DNA from: Thermodesulfobacteriota bacterium
GTDB lineage: Bacteria > Desulfobacterota > DSM-4660 > Desulfatiglandales > Desulfatiglandaceae
Assembly (NCBI GenBank): GCA_028278625.1
Contig: JANQDY010000043.1
Location: forward strand, 1-64,000
Direction: 5' to 3'
Length of the DNA: 64,000 bases
How positions within the stretch are numbered: the first letter of the stretch is position 1; each line of letters begins with the position of its first letter. Below the pieces are notes generated by a model. It made no database searches and was not told the DNA's origin. It saw only the letters and a program-made list of their open reading frames with translations. Below, one piece after another: positions 54,099-62,786 of the stretch. Made by a program: the position numbers and the translations under genes.

Positions 54099-54973
54099 AG
54101 CTGGCCCTCCAACGCTGTTGTACCACGCCTATCTTCCTCAAACAATATGAGACCTCAACCAATGCGGTCCTGGAGAAGCTCGGAATACAACTGACGGATA
54201 AGGCACTCAATTGCTGCGGTTATCCCTTGAAGAACTACAACCACAAGGCTTATGTGCTTGCTTCGGCCAGGAACCTCTCCATTGCGGAGAAGCGCAAGGT
54301 GGACATTATGACCTTCTGCAACTGCTGCTATGGCACCCTGAAAGAGGTGAATCAATTGCTCAGGTCGGACCCAACCCTCAAAGCTGAAATCAACGACAAG
54401 CTTGAAAAGGAATCACTGAAGTATGAAGGCAACGTTGAAATTCAACACATCATGGAGATATTTTACCATGCGGTGGGACCCGAACGGATAAGAGCGCGTA
54501 TCATTAACCGGTTCAAAGGATTAAAGATCGCCGTCCACTATGGATGTCACATTTTGCGTCCCAGGGAACTGGTTCTCTTTGCCTGGCCGGGAACCGCCGC
54601 GGTGTTTGACGAACTGGTGGCCATGACAGGGGCGGACCTTGTTCCATGGCCTCTCCAATCGGAGTGTTGCGGTTCCCCCATGTGGGGCATCAATGATGCG
54701 CTTTCAGCGGCGTTGACCCGAAAAAAGATTGAAAACGCCAGAACATCAGGCGCCCATTATTTCTGTCTTGCCTGCTCCTATTGTCAGGTGCAGCTTGACC
54801 GGGTCCAGAAGCGCCTCCTGGATCAGGGAATCATCACGGATCCCGTGCCGTCCATACTCTTTACCCAGCTCCTGGGACTCTCAATGGGTATAGCACCGGA
54901 CATCCTGGGCATCGGGGAAAACCAGATAGACATCTCGCCAATCCTTCAAAAACAGGCCGCAAGGTGGGTGTGA
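54095..54973 (+). CDS. HdrB-like CCG-domain protein
   Basis: 292 residues. Two CCG domains: one with RCC... NCCGYPLKNY (about 8-45), and one with HYGCHILRPREL... SECCGSPMW... CLACSYCQ. The second pattern holds the non-cubane [4Fe-4S] cluster that reduces disulfides in heterodisulfide reductase HdrB. It is translated with the membrane HdrD-like protein and should be its catalytic subunit. The substrate in sulfate reducers is not a CoM-CoB disulfide and remains open. The 167 bp to the next gene show no further feature. Confidence 0.92.
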   Translation: MKLALQRCCTTPIFLKQYETSTNAVLEKLGIQLTDKALNCCGYPLKNYNHKAYVLASARNLSIAEKRKVDIMTFCNCCYGTLKEVNQLLRSDPTLKAEINDKLEKESLKYEGNVEIQHIMEIFYHAVGPERIRARIINRFKGLKIAVHYGCHILRPRELVLFAWPGTAAVFDELVAMTGADLVPWPLQSECCGSPMWGINDALSAALTRKKIENARTSGAHYFCLACSYCQVQLDRVQKRLLDQGIITDPVPSILFTQLLGLSMGIAPDILGIGENQIDISPILQKQAARWV

Positions 54974-55140
54974 TGCGGGCATCACCGGACACTGGAAAAG
55001 CGCTGCTACTGAACACGAATTTCATGGGAGACTGAAAACCATGGACGCCCCTGAATTCACGCATCCGAAGGTGCGCTTTAAATAAGCCGCCAGAAGACTT
55101 CCGGTGCGGGACCCACAAAGACGTTTTCCTGACGTTGCTT

Positions 55141-55569
55141 CTACAAAAGGAAGAGAACCGCCAAAAGTGCCAGAATGGCCGCTCCCAAAAGCAGTATCCA
55201 TATGTTCACACCCTTTTTCGCTTTCGGGACGGCCTTTTTAGCAGTTGTTTGAGACGGTAAGCTTCTTATGTCATTTGGAGGAGGGGACCCGTCCTTCCGG
55301 GCCGCTGGCACTGTACCGGATCCTTTTTGGGGCTTCGGTGGCGGGGCCTCAATTTCTGGCATTAGGGATTCGGGTTCTTCAGGGGGCGGGAAAGCCGCTT
55401 TGGGAGAGGCCGCTTTTTCGGACGCATCAGAATCGAGAAAACTGAGGGCGTTTTCGATGTCCAGACGGATCCCTTTTTCAGGCGGCTGCGCCACCTTCTC
55501 CTCTTTTCCGATCTCTTTTGATTTCTGATCAGACACGCTTTTTAAAACAGTCCCCAAAGATATTAACAT
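55141..55569 (-). CDS. tail-anchored protein with disordered N-terminal part
   Basis: 142 residues, no known domain. Residues 1-115 are rich in Pro, Lys, Glu and Ser and contain NALSFLDSDASEKA; the last 20 residues are a single membrane segment (WILLLGAAILALLAVLFLL). This is a tail-anchored layout with the bulk in the cytosol. The start has only a weak ribosome site; a GTG 14 codons in is possible. A broken second copy of this gene lies in two pieces at 49.4 and 51.2 kb. Confidence 0.72.
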   Translation of the reverse strand: MLISLGTVLKSVSDQKSKEIGKEEKVAQPPEKGIRLDIENALSFLDSDASEKAASPKAAFPPPEEPESLMPEIEAPPPKPQKGSGTVPAARKDGSPPPNDIRSLPSQTTAKKAVPKAKKGVNIWILLLGAAILALLAVLFLL

Positions 55570-55668
55570 TCCGGCAGCAGAAAAATCAAAACGGCCATTG
55601 TTATGAAAATAGTTTTTGGGGACGGGTCATGTCAAATGGTTTTCACTTAAGGGACCGACGGGTGACGG

Positions 55669-55986
55669 TTATATGGGAGGCGCGATGGTCACCAGCACGC
55701 GCATGGAACCGGTGGCCCGTATGCCGTGAGGTTCGCTGATGTCGCTGATGAGGACATCCCCGGCCCTGGCGGGCAAGGTCTCACCATCCTTAGCCAGAAA
55801 GAGTCCTTCACCTTCCATTACCAAAATGCTCAACTCTCCTTCAATGTCATGGGAATGGATGGGAAGTTCCTGTCCGGGTTTAAAATTGAAATTCAAAATT
55901 TTGAAATACGGGGAGTCGTGGACCAGAAGCCTGCTCATGTGAAGATCATTAAACCCGCTTTCTTTGAACACCTCGATTTTCTTCAT
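55669..55986 (-). CDS. small cupin protein
   Basis: 105 residues from ATG 55986, with GGAG 7 bases before it. The cupin motifs are LPIHSHDIEGELSIL (two His and Glu as metal ligands) and AGDVLISDISEPHGI (third His). The single-domain cupin probably binds a metal. It lies 66 bp after the hcp stop on the same strand and may share its regulation. Confidence 0.88.
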   Translation of the reverse strand: MKKIEVFKESGFNDLHMSRLLVHDSPYFKILNFNFKPGQELPIHSHDIEGELSILVMEGEGLFLAKDGETLPARAGDVLISDISEPHGIRATGSMRVLVTIAPPI

Positions 55987-56051
55987 TATTGACTCCTTTA
56001 AACCAAAAGGCTGTACGGCCGCTCTCGCCGCCGCACAGCCCGCCATTGAGA

Positions 56052-57716
56052 TTAGTTTCCCGCCATCATGGCCTGGACATCCCCGTCCACTTCGCCAGTT
56101 GGCTTTATGTCGAAGTTTTCCACCAGCACCTTCAGCACATTGGGGGAGACAAACGCCGGAAGGGTGGGCCCCAGCCGGATGCCTTTGACGCCCAGATGCA
56201 GAAGCGCCAGCAATACGGCGCAGGCTTTTTGTTCATACCAACCCACGTCAAAGGAAAGGGGCAGGTCATTGATGTGATCAAGCCCGAAAGCTTCCTTCAG
56301 TTTTAGTGCAATGAAGGCCAGGGAATAACAGTCATTGCACTGCCCCGCATCGAGAACGCGCGGGATACCCCCAATATCACCCAAATCCAGTTTATTATAG
56401 CGGTATTTGGCGCATCCCGCCGTGAGGATGACCGTACCTTCGGGCAGTTGTTCGGCGACTTCCGTAAAATAGTTGCGCGTTTTGTGCCGCCCGTCACAGC
56501 CGGCCATGACCACGAACCGTTTAATGGCACCGCTTTTGACCGCATCGATGACCTTGTCTGCCAATGCCAATACCTGATTGTGCGCGAAGCCCCCCACGAT
56601 TTTTCCGGCTTCAATCTCCGTGGGCGAGGGCCGGGTCTTGGCAAGGGCGATGATTTCCGAAAAATCCTTGACGCCCCCTTCGGTTCTCGCCGGAATATGC
56701 TTGGCCCCCGGATAGCCGGTAATGCCGGTGGTAAAGAGACGGTCCAGATAGGTATTCTCCTTTTTGAGGGGGATCAGACAGTTGGTGGTCAAGAGGATCG
56801 GTCCGTTAAAGGATTCAAACTCATCATTCTGACGCCACCATGAACCGCCGTAGTTCCCCACAAAGTGATCATATTTTTTGAATGCCGGGTAGAAATTGGC
56901 CGGCAGCATTTCACCATGGGTATACACATCCACACCCGTCCCCTCGGTCTGCTCCAGCAGCTCGGCCATATCTTTCAGATCGTGGCCGCTGATCAAGATG
57001 CCGGGATTTTGGCGAACACCGATATTGACCTCCGTGATTTCCGGATGACCATAGGTGGCTGTATTGGCTTCGTCCAACAGGGCCATGATGTTCACCGACA
57101 TCTCTCCGCATTTGAGCACCAATGCGACCATGTCATCAACGCTCAGATCTTTTGTTGTGGAAGCCAATGCTTCCATCATGAACTGGTAAAAATCTTCATT
57201 TTCATAACCCAGCACCAGGGCATGATCCGCATAGGCGGCCACCCCTTTAAGACCGATGACAAGCAGTTCCCTCAAGGAACGCACATCTTCGTTTTCAGTT
57301 GAGAGTATTCCCACATCCTTGGCTTTGCTCTGATATGTGGATTCATCCAGTGAAGACCAGGTGGCGGCGTCCGGCAGTTCATCTGAAAATGCTTTGCCGT
57401 TCTTTTCCCGGTAAGCGGCTTCGAATCTCCCTTTGATACCATCCCGAACCCCTAACGCCTCCTTGATTCGGGAAACAAACCACTCATCATCCCAGTTTAC
57501 GTTGGTAATGGTGGAAAAAAGGCTTTCCGTCACAAATCTTGCGGTGGCATGATCCAGCACGCCCAGCGCAGCCGCTTTTTCTCCGTAAATGCCGATTCCT
57601 TTCAAAACATGGATCAACAGATCCTGCAGATTGGCGGTTTCCTCAGGTTTTCCACACATCCCCTTGATGGTGCACCCCTGGTTTTTGGCCGTTTCCTGAC
57701 ATTGAAAACAAAACAT
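56052..57716 (-). CDS. hcp: hybrid cluster protein (hydroxylamine reductase), class I
   Basis: 554 residues. The N-terminal cysteines C3, C6, C15 and C21 (CX2CX8CX5C) ligate the cubane cluster of class I proteins, as in Desulfovibrio. Hybrid-cluster residues are spread later: [29 protein letters not shown] and QCNDCYS. The protein reduces NO (and hydroxylamine in vitro) and acts in nitrosative stress. No hcr reductase adjoins it, as is usual for class I. A TTGAC-N4-GTCAA palindrome lies 110 bp upstream, fitting HcpR-type control. Within the 210-bp gap 57717-57926 that palindrome is the only feature seen. Confidence 0.97.
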   Translation of the reverse strand: MFCFQCQETAKNQGCTIKGMCGKPEETANLQDLLIHVLKGIGIYGEKAAALGVLDHATARFVTESLFSTITNVNWDDEWFVSRIKEALGVRDGIKGRFEAAYREKNGKAFSDELPDAATWSSLDESTYQSKAKDVGILSTENEDVRSLRELLVIGLKGVAAYADHALVLGYENEDFYQFMMEALASTTKDLSVDDMVALVLKCGEMSVNIMALLDEANTATYGHPEITEVNIGVRQNPGILISGHDLKDMAELLEQTEGTGVDVYTHGEMLPANFYPAFKKYDHFVGNYGGSWWRQNDEFESFNGPILLTTNCLIPLKKENTYLDRLFTTGITGYPGAKHIPARTEGGVKDFSEIIALAKTRPSPTEIEAGKIVGGFAHNQVLALADKVIDAVKSGAIKRFVVMAGCDGRHKTRNYFTEVAEQLPEGTVILTAGCAKYRYNKLDLGDIGGIPRVLDAGQCNDCYSLAFIALKLKEAFGLDHINDLPLSFDVGWYEQKACAVLLALLHLGVKGIRLGPTLPAFVSPNVLKVLVENFDIKPTGEVDGDVQAMMAGN

Positions 57717-57825
57717 GGCATTTCTCCTTTCCTTTTGACGGTAAGATTTTTATTGTTCATTCAAAGGAACCATTTGGTTTCTCCATGATTCGTCTCCAGC
57801 ATATCGGTTCCATGCAGGCATTGCC

Positions 57826-57839
57826 TTGACCTAAGTCAA
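57826..57839. promoter_or_regulatory. FNR/HcpR-like palindrome upstream of hcp, copy 2
   Basis: TTGACCTAAGTCAA has perfect TTGAC/GTCAA arms. CRP/FNR-family HcpR regulators of sulfate reducers are known to control hcp through palindromes of this type. The same 14-mer, inverted, occurs at 51789. Confidence 0.68.
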
Positions 57840-57926
57840 TCCCATCGATTTTTTTTGTCCTTTTCACACTTTTTTCATCTGGCTGTCCCATTTCCATTCC
57901 GCATTCCACAATCCGCGCTTCAAAGA

Positions 57927-58739
57927 TCAACACCCTTCATCTTCCACTATTTTGAAATCCGTAACAGCCTTCGGCGCTTCAGGCGCCGGTTTTTCCTGAG
58001 GCACCATGGCCTTTTCATGTTTTGGCGGCAAAGGTGCCGAAACCGGTTTCCGTTCATACCGTTCATTTGGGTAACCCACCGCGAGGATCAGTCCCAGCAA
58101 GATGAGAATTCCGGCGGCGACCCTCTTCACCTTTTTGGACCCTTTCGGCAGTTCGTCCGGGTTTCCAAATTTTTTCTCCACAAGTTCCGCCACCCAGTAT
58201 GCACCCAACGCCATCAAACAGATCAGAAGGGCCACCACACCGGGACCCAGGTGAAGAAAATCCGGCAATCGAACTTCCCCCATGCTGCCGGCTTCGTAAA
58301 AACCTTGAAGCACGGGGAAAAACTCCGCAAAAATGATCGACCCCAGCATCATGCCCACAATAAAGATGAGACCGTCCAGTTTACCTGAGACAGTGGCCAC
58401 AATGGAGGTGGTCGGACAGTATCCCCCCATGACGAATCCCACGCCCAGGATCAAGCCGCCGACAATCTGAGGCCAGATATAGGTGGGCAGGATATAGATC
58501 CGGCCGAGATCGATCCAGCCGAACATGGAAAAATAGAGAAGCCCCAGAGCACACACCACAATGGCGGTAAACATCACCTTCAGAACCGCAAAATCTCTGA
58601 GATAGAAAATTGCCGTCAGTTTCCGGGCATCACCGAATCCCGCCCTTTCAAGGACAAAACCGAAGAAAAATCCTACCAGACCCGCAATTTGAAGACTGTA
58701 GGAAAAATCGAACCAACCGAATTTATAGAGCGGACCCAT
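57927..58739 (-). CDS. YeeE/YedE-family membrane protein, larger partner
   Basis: 270 residues from ATG 58739, overlapping the previous stop by one base (TAATG). Five to seven membrane segments; the family cysteine is in GGYCPTTSIVATVSGKLDG, near residue 110. A proline-rich tail ends in EDEGC. YeeE/YedE proteins import sulfur compounds such as thiosulfate; some relatives are linked to selenium. The smaller partner is encoded directly upstream, so the two probably form one transporter. Confidence 0.88.
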   Translation of the reverse strand: MGPLYKFGWFDFSYSLQIAGLVGFFFGFVLERAGFGDARKLTAIFYLRDFAVLKVMFTAIVVCALGLLYFSMFGWIDLGRIYILPTYIWPQIVGGLILGVGFVMGGYCPTTSIVATVSGKLDGLIFIVGMMLGSIIFAEFFPVLQGFYEAGSMGEVRLPDFLHLGPGVVALLICLMALGAYWVAELVEKKFGNPDELPKGSKKVKRVAAGILILLGLILAVGYPNERYERKPVSAPLPPKHEKAMVPQEKPAPEAPKAVTDFKIVEDEGC

Positions 58740-59248
58740 TATAACCACTCCTTTCTGAAGAAGTAGGCGGTTGCATAGGCACCCCCGAAAATACAGAACA
58801 TGAACACCCAGGACCCAAAGGCCAGTTCAGAGGCGCCTGTAAGGGCCTGTCCACTGGTACATCCTCTTGCCAGGCGGGCTGCGAATCCGGAAAGAACGCC
58901 GCCGAACAAGGCAAGCCAAAGCCTGGCGGATGCGCCGATGGCCGGCCCTCGAACCACCTCTCCCTTGATGCGGCCCGAAATAAAAGCCGAAAAAAGGGCA
59001 CCCATACCGGCACCCAGGCTTAGAAAGACCAGCCACGCCATGAGAGGGGAACGCCCCCCTCCGAAATACTTGGCAAAATAGGGGTTGGCTTCCGTGTGCT
59101 CAGGCGCCACAAGTCCCAATACAAAAGTCCCTATCCTTGCAAAACTGGCAGAGGAACCGACGCCCCTGCCCATAGTATAGAAGGAAAAAAGCAGGACCAG
59201 TCCCAGGAAAACACCGATCACATAAGGGTTCGCGTACCGTTTATTCAT
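58739..59248 (-). CDS. YeeE/YedE-family membrane protein, smaller partner
   Basis: 169 residues, about four membrane segments. The signature LARGCTSGQALTGASELA carries the cysteine that passes the sulfur substrate in this family. A GPAIGASARLW segment precedes it. It follows the DVU0298-like gene by 13 bp and overlaps the larger YeeE/YedE partner by one base. Confidence 0.88.
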   Translation of the reverse strand: MNKRYANPYVIGVFLGLVLLFSFYTMGRGVGSSASFARIGTFVLGLVAPEHTEANPYFAKYFGGGRSPLMAWLVFLSLGAGMGALFSAFISGRIKGEVVRGPAIGASARLWLALFGGVLSGFAARLARGCTSGQALTGASELAFGSWVFMFCIFGGAYATAYFFRKEWL

Positions 59249-59261
59249 GGGGCTCTTCCTT

Positions 59262-59960
59262 TCAATTAAGATCTGTTGGCGTATTCTTGTTCAGCTTCGA
59301 TACGGCCTCTTTGGCCGTGCTCCCCACCAAACGTTCACTGCATTGCCGGGCGGAATAGGTCGCATAGGGGGATTCATCTTTTATAAGCGGCTCAAGATAC
59401 CTGATGTCCTCTGCGGTTCCCACCAGCCCCAGGATTCTGGCCGCATGCCCTCTGACGGCCGGATCCTCTGATACAAGGTAGCGGAGATAGCGGCTTTTGG
59501 AATCTTTCACCATTTGCGGCGACACCTCCGACAGTCTGGCGATCCCCCAAAGAAGCCCCCGCTGAAGCATGGGAAGCTCCAGGTAGTTGCCGTCTTTGTC
59601 GGCATAAGAAAGCAGAATGGACCCATATTCCCCTCTAAGCCCTTCATGGCGCGCCAGGATCTCCCCCATGGCTTCGGCTGATCCCCAACCAATGCCGCCC
59701 GATTCATCATTGAGATTCCACATGAGACGACGCATGACATCCCTGGCTGCTTCAAGATCTTCACCGGCAAGATCCGCAACAAATATGCCCATTAATGTGA
59801 CCGCCCGCCACTTGGTGGTGTCATCCTGGCTGTAGAGGAAAGAAAAAAGTGCGTTGATGATTTTTTTGGGGGAGTGACGCTTTAATTCGTGCGAAACGGT
59901 CTCACCGTCCGTTGCGGAAAGGATTCCCCGCATCGCCTGTCTGCTGATACGTCCTCTCAA
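59262..59960 (-). CDS. DVU0298-type HEAT-repeat protein
   Basis: 232 residues of helical repeats, matching the DVU0298 family: LFSFLYSQDDTTKWRAVTLM, then MWNLNDESGGIGWGSAEAMG and the late YLVSEDPAVRGHAARIL. Cytosolic, function unknown, common in Desulfobacterota. Start: TTG 59960 with GAGG upstream gives full length; ATG 59933 is the alternative. Confidence 0.82.
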   Translation of the reverse strand: MRGRISRQAMRGILSATDGETVSHELKRHSPKKIINALFSFLYSQDDTTKWRAVTLMGIFVADLAGEDLEAARDVMRRLMWNLNDESGGIGWGSAEAMGEILARHEGLRGEYGSILLSYADKDGNYLELPMLQRGLLWGIARLSEVSPQMVKDSKSRYLRYLVSEDPAVRGHAARILGLVGTAEDIRYLEPLIKDESPYATYSARQCSERLVGSTAKEAVSKLNKNTPTDLN

Positions 59961-59986
59961 AAGACATGCCTCTTTTCGCCGGAAGT

Positions 59987-60021
59987 CCTCGCAACAGGAT
60001 CATACAAAGCCTGTTGCGAGG
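59987..60021. other. strong 12-bp inverted repeat
   Basis: CCTCGCAACAGG (59987-59998) and CCTGTTGCGAGG (60010-60021) are perfectly complementary with an 11-nt loop. It lies after the small Zn-ribbon gene and before the DVU0298-like gene. No T-run follows on either strand, so it could be an RNA-stability or processing hairpin rather than a simple terminator. Confidence 0.6.
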
Positions 60022-60058
60022 CGTCAAAATGACAATGATCCTACAGAGTATTAAAGAA

Positions 60059-60244
60059 CTAAGCACCTGCTTCCAGAGTACATTGGGTAAAGTCGATTTT
60101 CTTACCGCATCCGGAGCATGAGTGCTCTTTATTGAACTCATCGGAAAAAATTTCCTTTTCCTTCCCGCACTCGGGACATTTGCAGGTAAACGATTTGAGA
60201 TTTCTGGCCTGTTCGAAACCAGGGCAATGCTGGGGTGTTGACAT
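60059..60244 (-). CDS. small cysteine-rich (zinc-ribbon-like) protein
   Basis: 61 residues from ATG 60244 (AGGAG 6 bases upstream; an ATG two codons earlier abuts that site). Cysteine pairs CKCPECGK and CSGCGKK form a two-CxxC zinc or iron knuckle; further Cys are at both ends. It follows the superoxide reductase gene in the same direction. Function unknown, perhaps a redox or metal protein of the stress set. Confidence 0.78.
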   Translation of the reverse strand: MSTPQHCPGFEQARNLKSFTCKCPECGKEKEIFSDEFNKEHSCSGCGKKIDFTQCTLEAGA

Positions 60245-60319
60245 TTCCATCTCCTTTCAGTCCGTCAGAATATTACGGACGCGCTATTCCTTGGTCCTGA
60301 TGTTTCCCCTCTGGCCTCT

Positions 60320-60694
60320 TTAGGCTTTCCAAAGACCGTGGAGCGTGCAGTATTCCCTTGCCGTCACCTGATCGGCCGTTACATTGAATGTGGCCAGAGG
60401 TGCATCACCGGGATTTAAAAACTGCCGATAGACCGATCCATCGGCAATGAGTTCAATCCATTCGATGTAGTGTTTTTCATCCATGGGATGCGCCACTTCG
60501 CCCACCTTTACCGTTATGCCTTGGGCTGTTTTTTCGATCACCGGCACATGCTTTTCCTTGGCGGCATCAACGGTGTTTTCCTTGAAGAGTTTCATGGGTT
60601 GGCCGCAACAGACCAGTTCACCTTCTCCGCCATGGAGCACTTCAACGATATTTCCGCACGCTTCACATTTATAGACTTCCAATCTTTCAGCCAT
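60320..60694 (-). CDS. dfx: desulfoferrodoxin (superoxide reductase)
   Basis: 124 residues, two domains. The N-terminal desulforedoxin-like centre has YKCEACGN and LVCCGQPM (four Cys for Fe(SCys)4). The catalytic domain holds [23 protein letters not shown] and CTLHGLWKA (four His and one Cys for the reduced iron centre; the Lys beside the site is in EKHVP). It reduces superoxide to peroxide without making oxygen. It lies between rubrerythrin and a small Cys-rich gene in an oxygen-defence operon. Confidence 0.97.
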   Translation of the reverse strand: MAERLEVYKCEACGNIVEVLHGGEGELVCCGQPMKLFKENTVDAAKEKHVPVIEKTAQGITVKVGEVAHPMDEKHYIEWIELIADGSVYRQFLNPGDAPLATFNVTADQVTAREYCTLHGLWKA

Positions 60695-60724
60695 CGTATC
60701 CTCCTTTTTGCTTTATTCCACTGC

Positions 60725-61297
60725 TTAGTAGTTTTCACCTAAAAGCTCAAAATGGGCCTGGGGATGGGCACACGCCGGACAACTCTGCGGGGCTTCCTTC
60801 CCTTCGTGAAGATAACCGCAATTTCTGCACCGCCATACTTCTTCCGTATCCCGTTTAAATACCCGGTCGGCCTCAATGTTTGCGCTGAGATCGTTGTAAC
60901 GTTTTTCATGCTGTTTTTCAGCCACCGCAATATTCATGAAGACATCCGCAATGGTGGCAAATCCCTCTTCACGGGCGATTCCTGCAAACTCCGGATACAT
61001 CTCCGTATGTTCGTAATGTTCTCCTGCAGCCGATGCCTTCAGATTCTCAAGGGTACTGCCGATAACACCAGCGGGAAATGCGGCGGAAATCTCTACCTCA
61101 CCCCCTTCCAGAAACTTGAAAAGCCTTTTTGCGTGCTCCTTCTCCTGGTTTGCCGTCTCTTCAAAAATGTAGGAAATCTGCACAAATCCGTCTTTCTTGG
61201 CTTGACTGGCAAAATAGGTATAACGGTTCCTGGCCTGAGACTCGCCGGCAAATGCGGTTAACAGATTCTTCTCCGTTTGACTCCCTTTTAGCTCCAT
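60725..61297 (-). CDS. rbr: rubrerythrin
   Basis: 190 residues. The ferritin-like diiron domain has FAGESQARNRY, FEETANQEKEHAKR and later AVAEKQHEKRY. The C-terminal rubredoxin domain has WRCRNCGYLHEG and CPACAHPQAHF. It reduces hydrogen peroxide with electrons from rubredoxin. A rubredoxin gene lies 54 bp upstream in the same operon. Confidence 0.97.
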   Translation of the reverse strand: MELKGSQTEKNLLTAFAGESQARNRYTYFASQAKKDGFVQISYIFEETANQEKEHAKRLFKFLEGGEVEISAAFPAGVIGSTLENLKASAAGEHYEHTEMYPEFAGIAREEGFATIADVFMNIAVAEKQHEKRYNDLSANIEADRVFKRDTEEVWRCRNCGYLHEGKEAPQSCPACAHPQAHFELLGENY

Positions 61298-61351
61298 GCG
61301 TGTAATCCTCCCGTGTCTTTTAAATTTTTCGATTGTGGATCTCTAACCTGG

Positions 61352-61531
61352 TCATCCCAGAGGTTTGAACATCTTCTTTCCCGCACCGCAAATAGGACAT
61401 TTCCAATCTTCCGGTAAGTCCTGAAAAAGGGTTCCCTTTGGGATCTTCCCTTTTCGATCACCCCTGTCAGGGTCATATATATATCCGCAGGTTGCCGTCT
61501 GGCACTGATACATCTCTTCGGGCGCTGCCAT
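61352..61531 (-). CDS. rubredoxin with CX4C first knuckle
   Basis: 59 residues, read directly from ATG 61531 (TAAGGAGAGCC upstream). The second knuckle is the normal WKCPICGAGK, but the first is YQCQTATCGYIYDP: CX4C where nearly all rubredoxins have CX2C. A second rubredoxin with a widened first pair was described in Desulfovibrio desulfuricans. The iron should still be tetrahedral but with altered potential. It is preceded, 12 bp away, by a winged-helix gene and followed by rubrerythrin, its likely electron acceptor. Confidence 0.92.
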   Translation of the reverse strand: MAAPEEMYQCQTATCGYIYDPDRGDRKGKIPKGTLFQDLPEDWKCPICGAGKKMFKPLG

Positions 61532-61543
61532 GGTCGGCTCTCC

Positions 61544-61720
61544 TTATTCTTCGGGTAAAGCGTAATAGCATCTTTTCGGTGAAATTACCGATCCGGCTTT
61601 TTTCAATTTGCTGATCGCTTTTGAAACTTCCTTGCTCTCCACGCCGATCATGTCCGCCACTTCCCCGGGGCGAACCGGCTTTCCGGCCTTTTTCATTGCT
61701 TCAAGAATGTCTTTCTCCAT
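61544..61720 (-). CDS. 58-aa winged-helix-like DNA-binding protein
   Basis: Small protein read from ATG 61720 to TAA 61544. KPVRPGEVADMIGVESKEVS and KAISKLKKAGSVISPKRCYY form a helix-turn-helix with a wing. It has no sensing domain apart from a single Cys near the end. It is followed by rubredoxin after 12 bp, so it may regulate the oxygen-defence operon or be a DNA-binding partner. Genes of this size are easily missed. Confidence 0.8.
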   Translation of the reverse strand: MEKDILEAMKKAGKPVRPGEVADMIGVESKEVSKAISKLKKAGSVISPKRCYYALPEE

Positions 61721-61742
61721 TTTTCTCTCCCGAATCTTGATT

Positions 61743-62102
61743 TTATGCTACATCCAGCTCCTTTTTCAACCACAACTGCAATTCACCGTCCACGGCATAT
61801 ACGCCCTTGGCGCGTGGAATACCGTATTTGGTTTCCATTTGCAGTTCTTCGGGGACTTCGATCTTTGCCAGTTCAACAGCCCCCTCATAATCCCTTAGAA
61901 CAAAATATATGGAAGGCGACTTTTCCCATGTATTCAACACAAAGTAATGGGTTTTGTCATCCTTGGATCGAACCATTTCATATCCTCTGCTCCAGTTATT
62001 ACCCCATTCAAGATAAAGCCTGACGGCTTCCTCAGGGGTCATGCTCCAATCGATGGAATCAACAAGCGCCTTGTCCTGTTTAAGCTCTTCCAATCCAATC
62101 AT
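61743..62102 (-). CDS. DVU0772-type protein
   Basis: 119 residues from ATG 62102 (nine residues shorter than the longest frame). The conserved segments ALVDSIDWSMTPEEAVRLYL and EWGNNWSRGYEMVRSKDD, with YFVLNTWE after them, match the DVU0772 group of Desulfobacterota. Soluble, function unknown. It lies 22 bp upstream of the winged-helix gene. Confidence 0.8.
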   Translation of the reverse strand: MIGLEELKQDKALVDSIDWSMTPEEAVRLYLEWGNNWSRGYEMVRSKDDKTHYFVLNTWEKSPSIYFVLRDYEGAVELAKIEVPEELQMETKYGIPRAKGVYAVDGELQLWLKKELDVA

Positions 62103-62160
62103 GGTTTTCCACCCCCTTTCATCCCCCATTCATCCTTGGCAAAATTCTTTTTTTTCCCGA

Positions 62161-62379
62161 TCATTCCTTGCCGGAATCCTCTTGCCACCACCCCTTTTTG
62201 ATGTGGGCTTTCTTCTCTGCTTCTGCCAGTTTTCTAATTTTAAACGCAGAATCCCTCACAACACCGTACAGAACCCCACATCCATTGTCTTCTCTCACCA
62301 TATCCCCTTCGTCGGCGATCTTCAGCATCTTCTCCGCAATAGAGATGGTGTTTTTGATTGTTTCATCACACGGCCTCAT
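62161..62379 (-). CDS. small unknown protein, 72 aa
   Basis: Helical, charged protein (TISIAEKMLKIADEGDMVRE, then GCGVLYGVVRDSAFKIRKLA). Not assigned to a family with certainty. It is the most upstream gene in the minus-strand stress run, 58 bp before the DVU0772-type gene. Confidence 0.68.
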   Translation of the reverse strand: MRPCDETIKNTISIAEKMLKIADEGDMVREDNGCGVLYGVVRDSAFKIRKLAEAEKKAHIKKGWWQEDSGKE

Positions 62380-62786
62380 CCCGATACCCCCTGAAGGAAA
62401 TAATGAAAAGTTTTAAAGCAGATTTCGTGCCAAAAAAGGCTTCCATGTTTGAAGGAGGTAACCCACTACCATAATTGGTATTTTTCCGCTTCTGGCACAA
62501 GGAAGTGCCAAACATGAGCGCATTTGGCCGTTTCATGATACAACCCTGTCTCAAAAGGCCGTTCAGGGAAGTCTCACATGCGCCTATTTGCAGGACTTTT
62601 TTTAAAGAACGTCCCGTTAGAATCAGAGTGTGAATATTCTGATCCCCCAGAAACTCAATGGGGCCCGCCGTTTTTCCAGGCGGGTCCTTCGAGAACAATT
62701 TGAGGTTTCGGATAATTATGGTCGGAGGTCGGTGAAAATGGAGCAAACAGCAGCTGTCTCACATTGGATTATGACCCAAAAGTGTT
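62380..62786. other. intergenic stretch without a supported gene
   Basis: About 400 bp. Two hairpins are visible: TGGCAC/GTGCCA at 62493-62510, and GGGCCCGCC/GGCGGGTCC at 62661-62687 with a T-rich loop. The second may end transcription from the efflux genes on the right. No promoter was clear enough to call. Confidence 0.5.

Noticed and set aside
54974..55140. Small gene after the HdrB-like protein
   Set aside because: No frame with a ribosome site and plausible composition was found.
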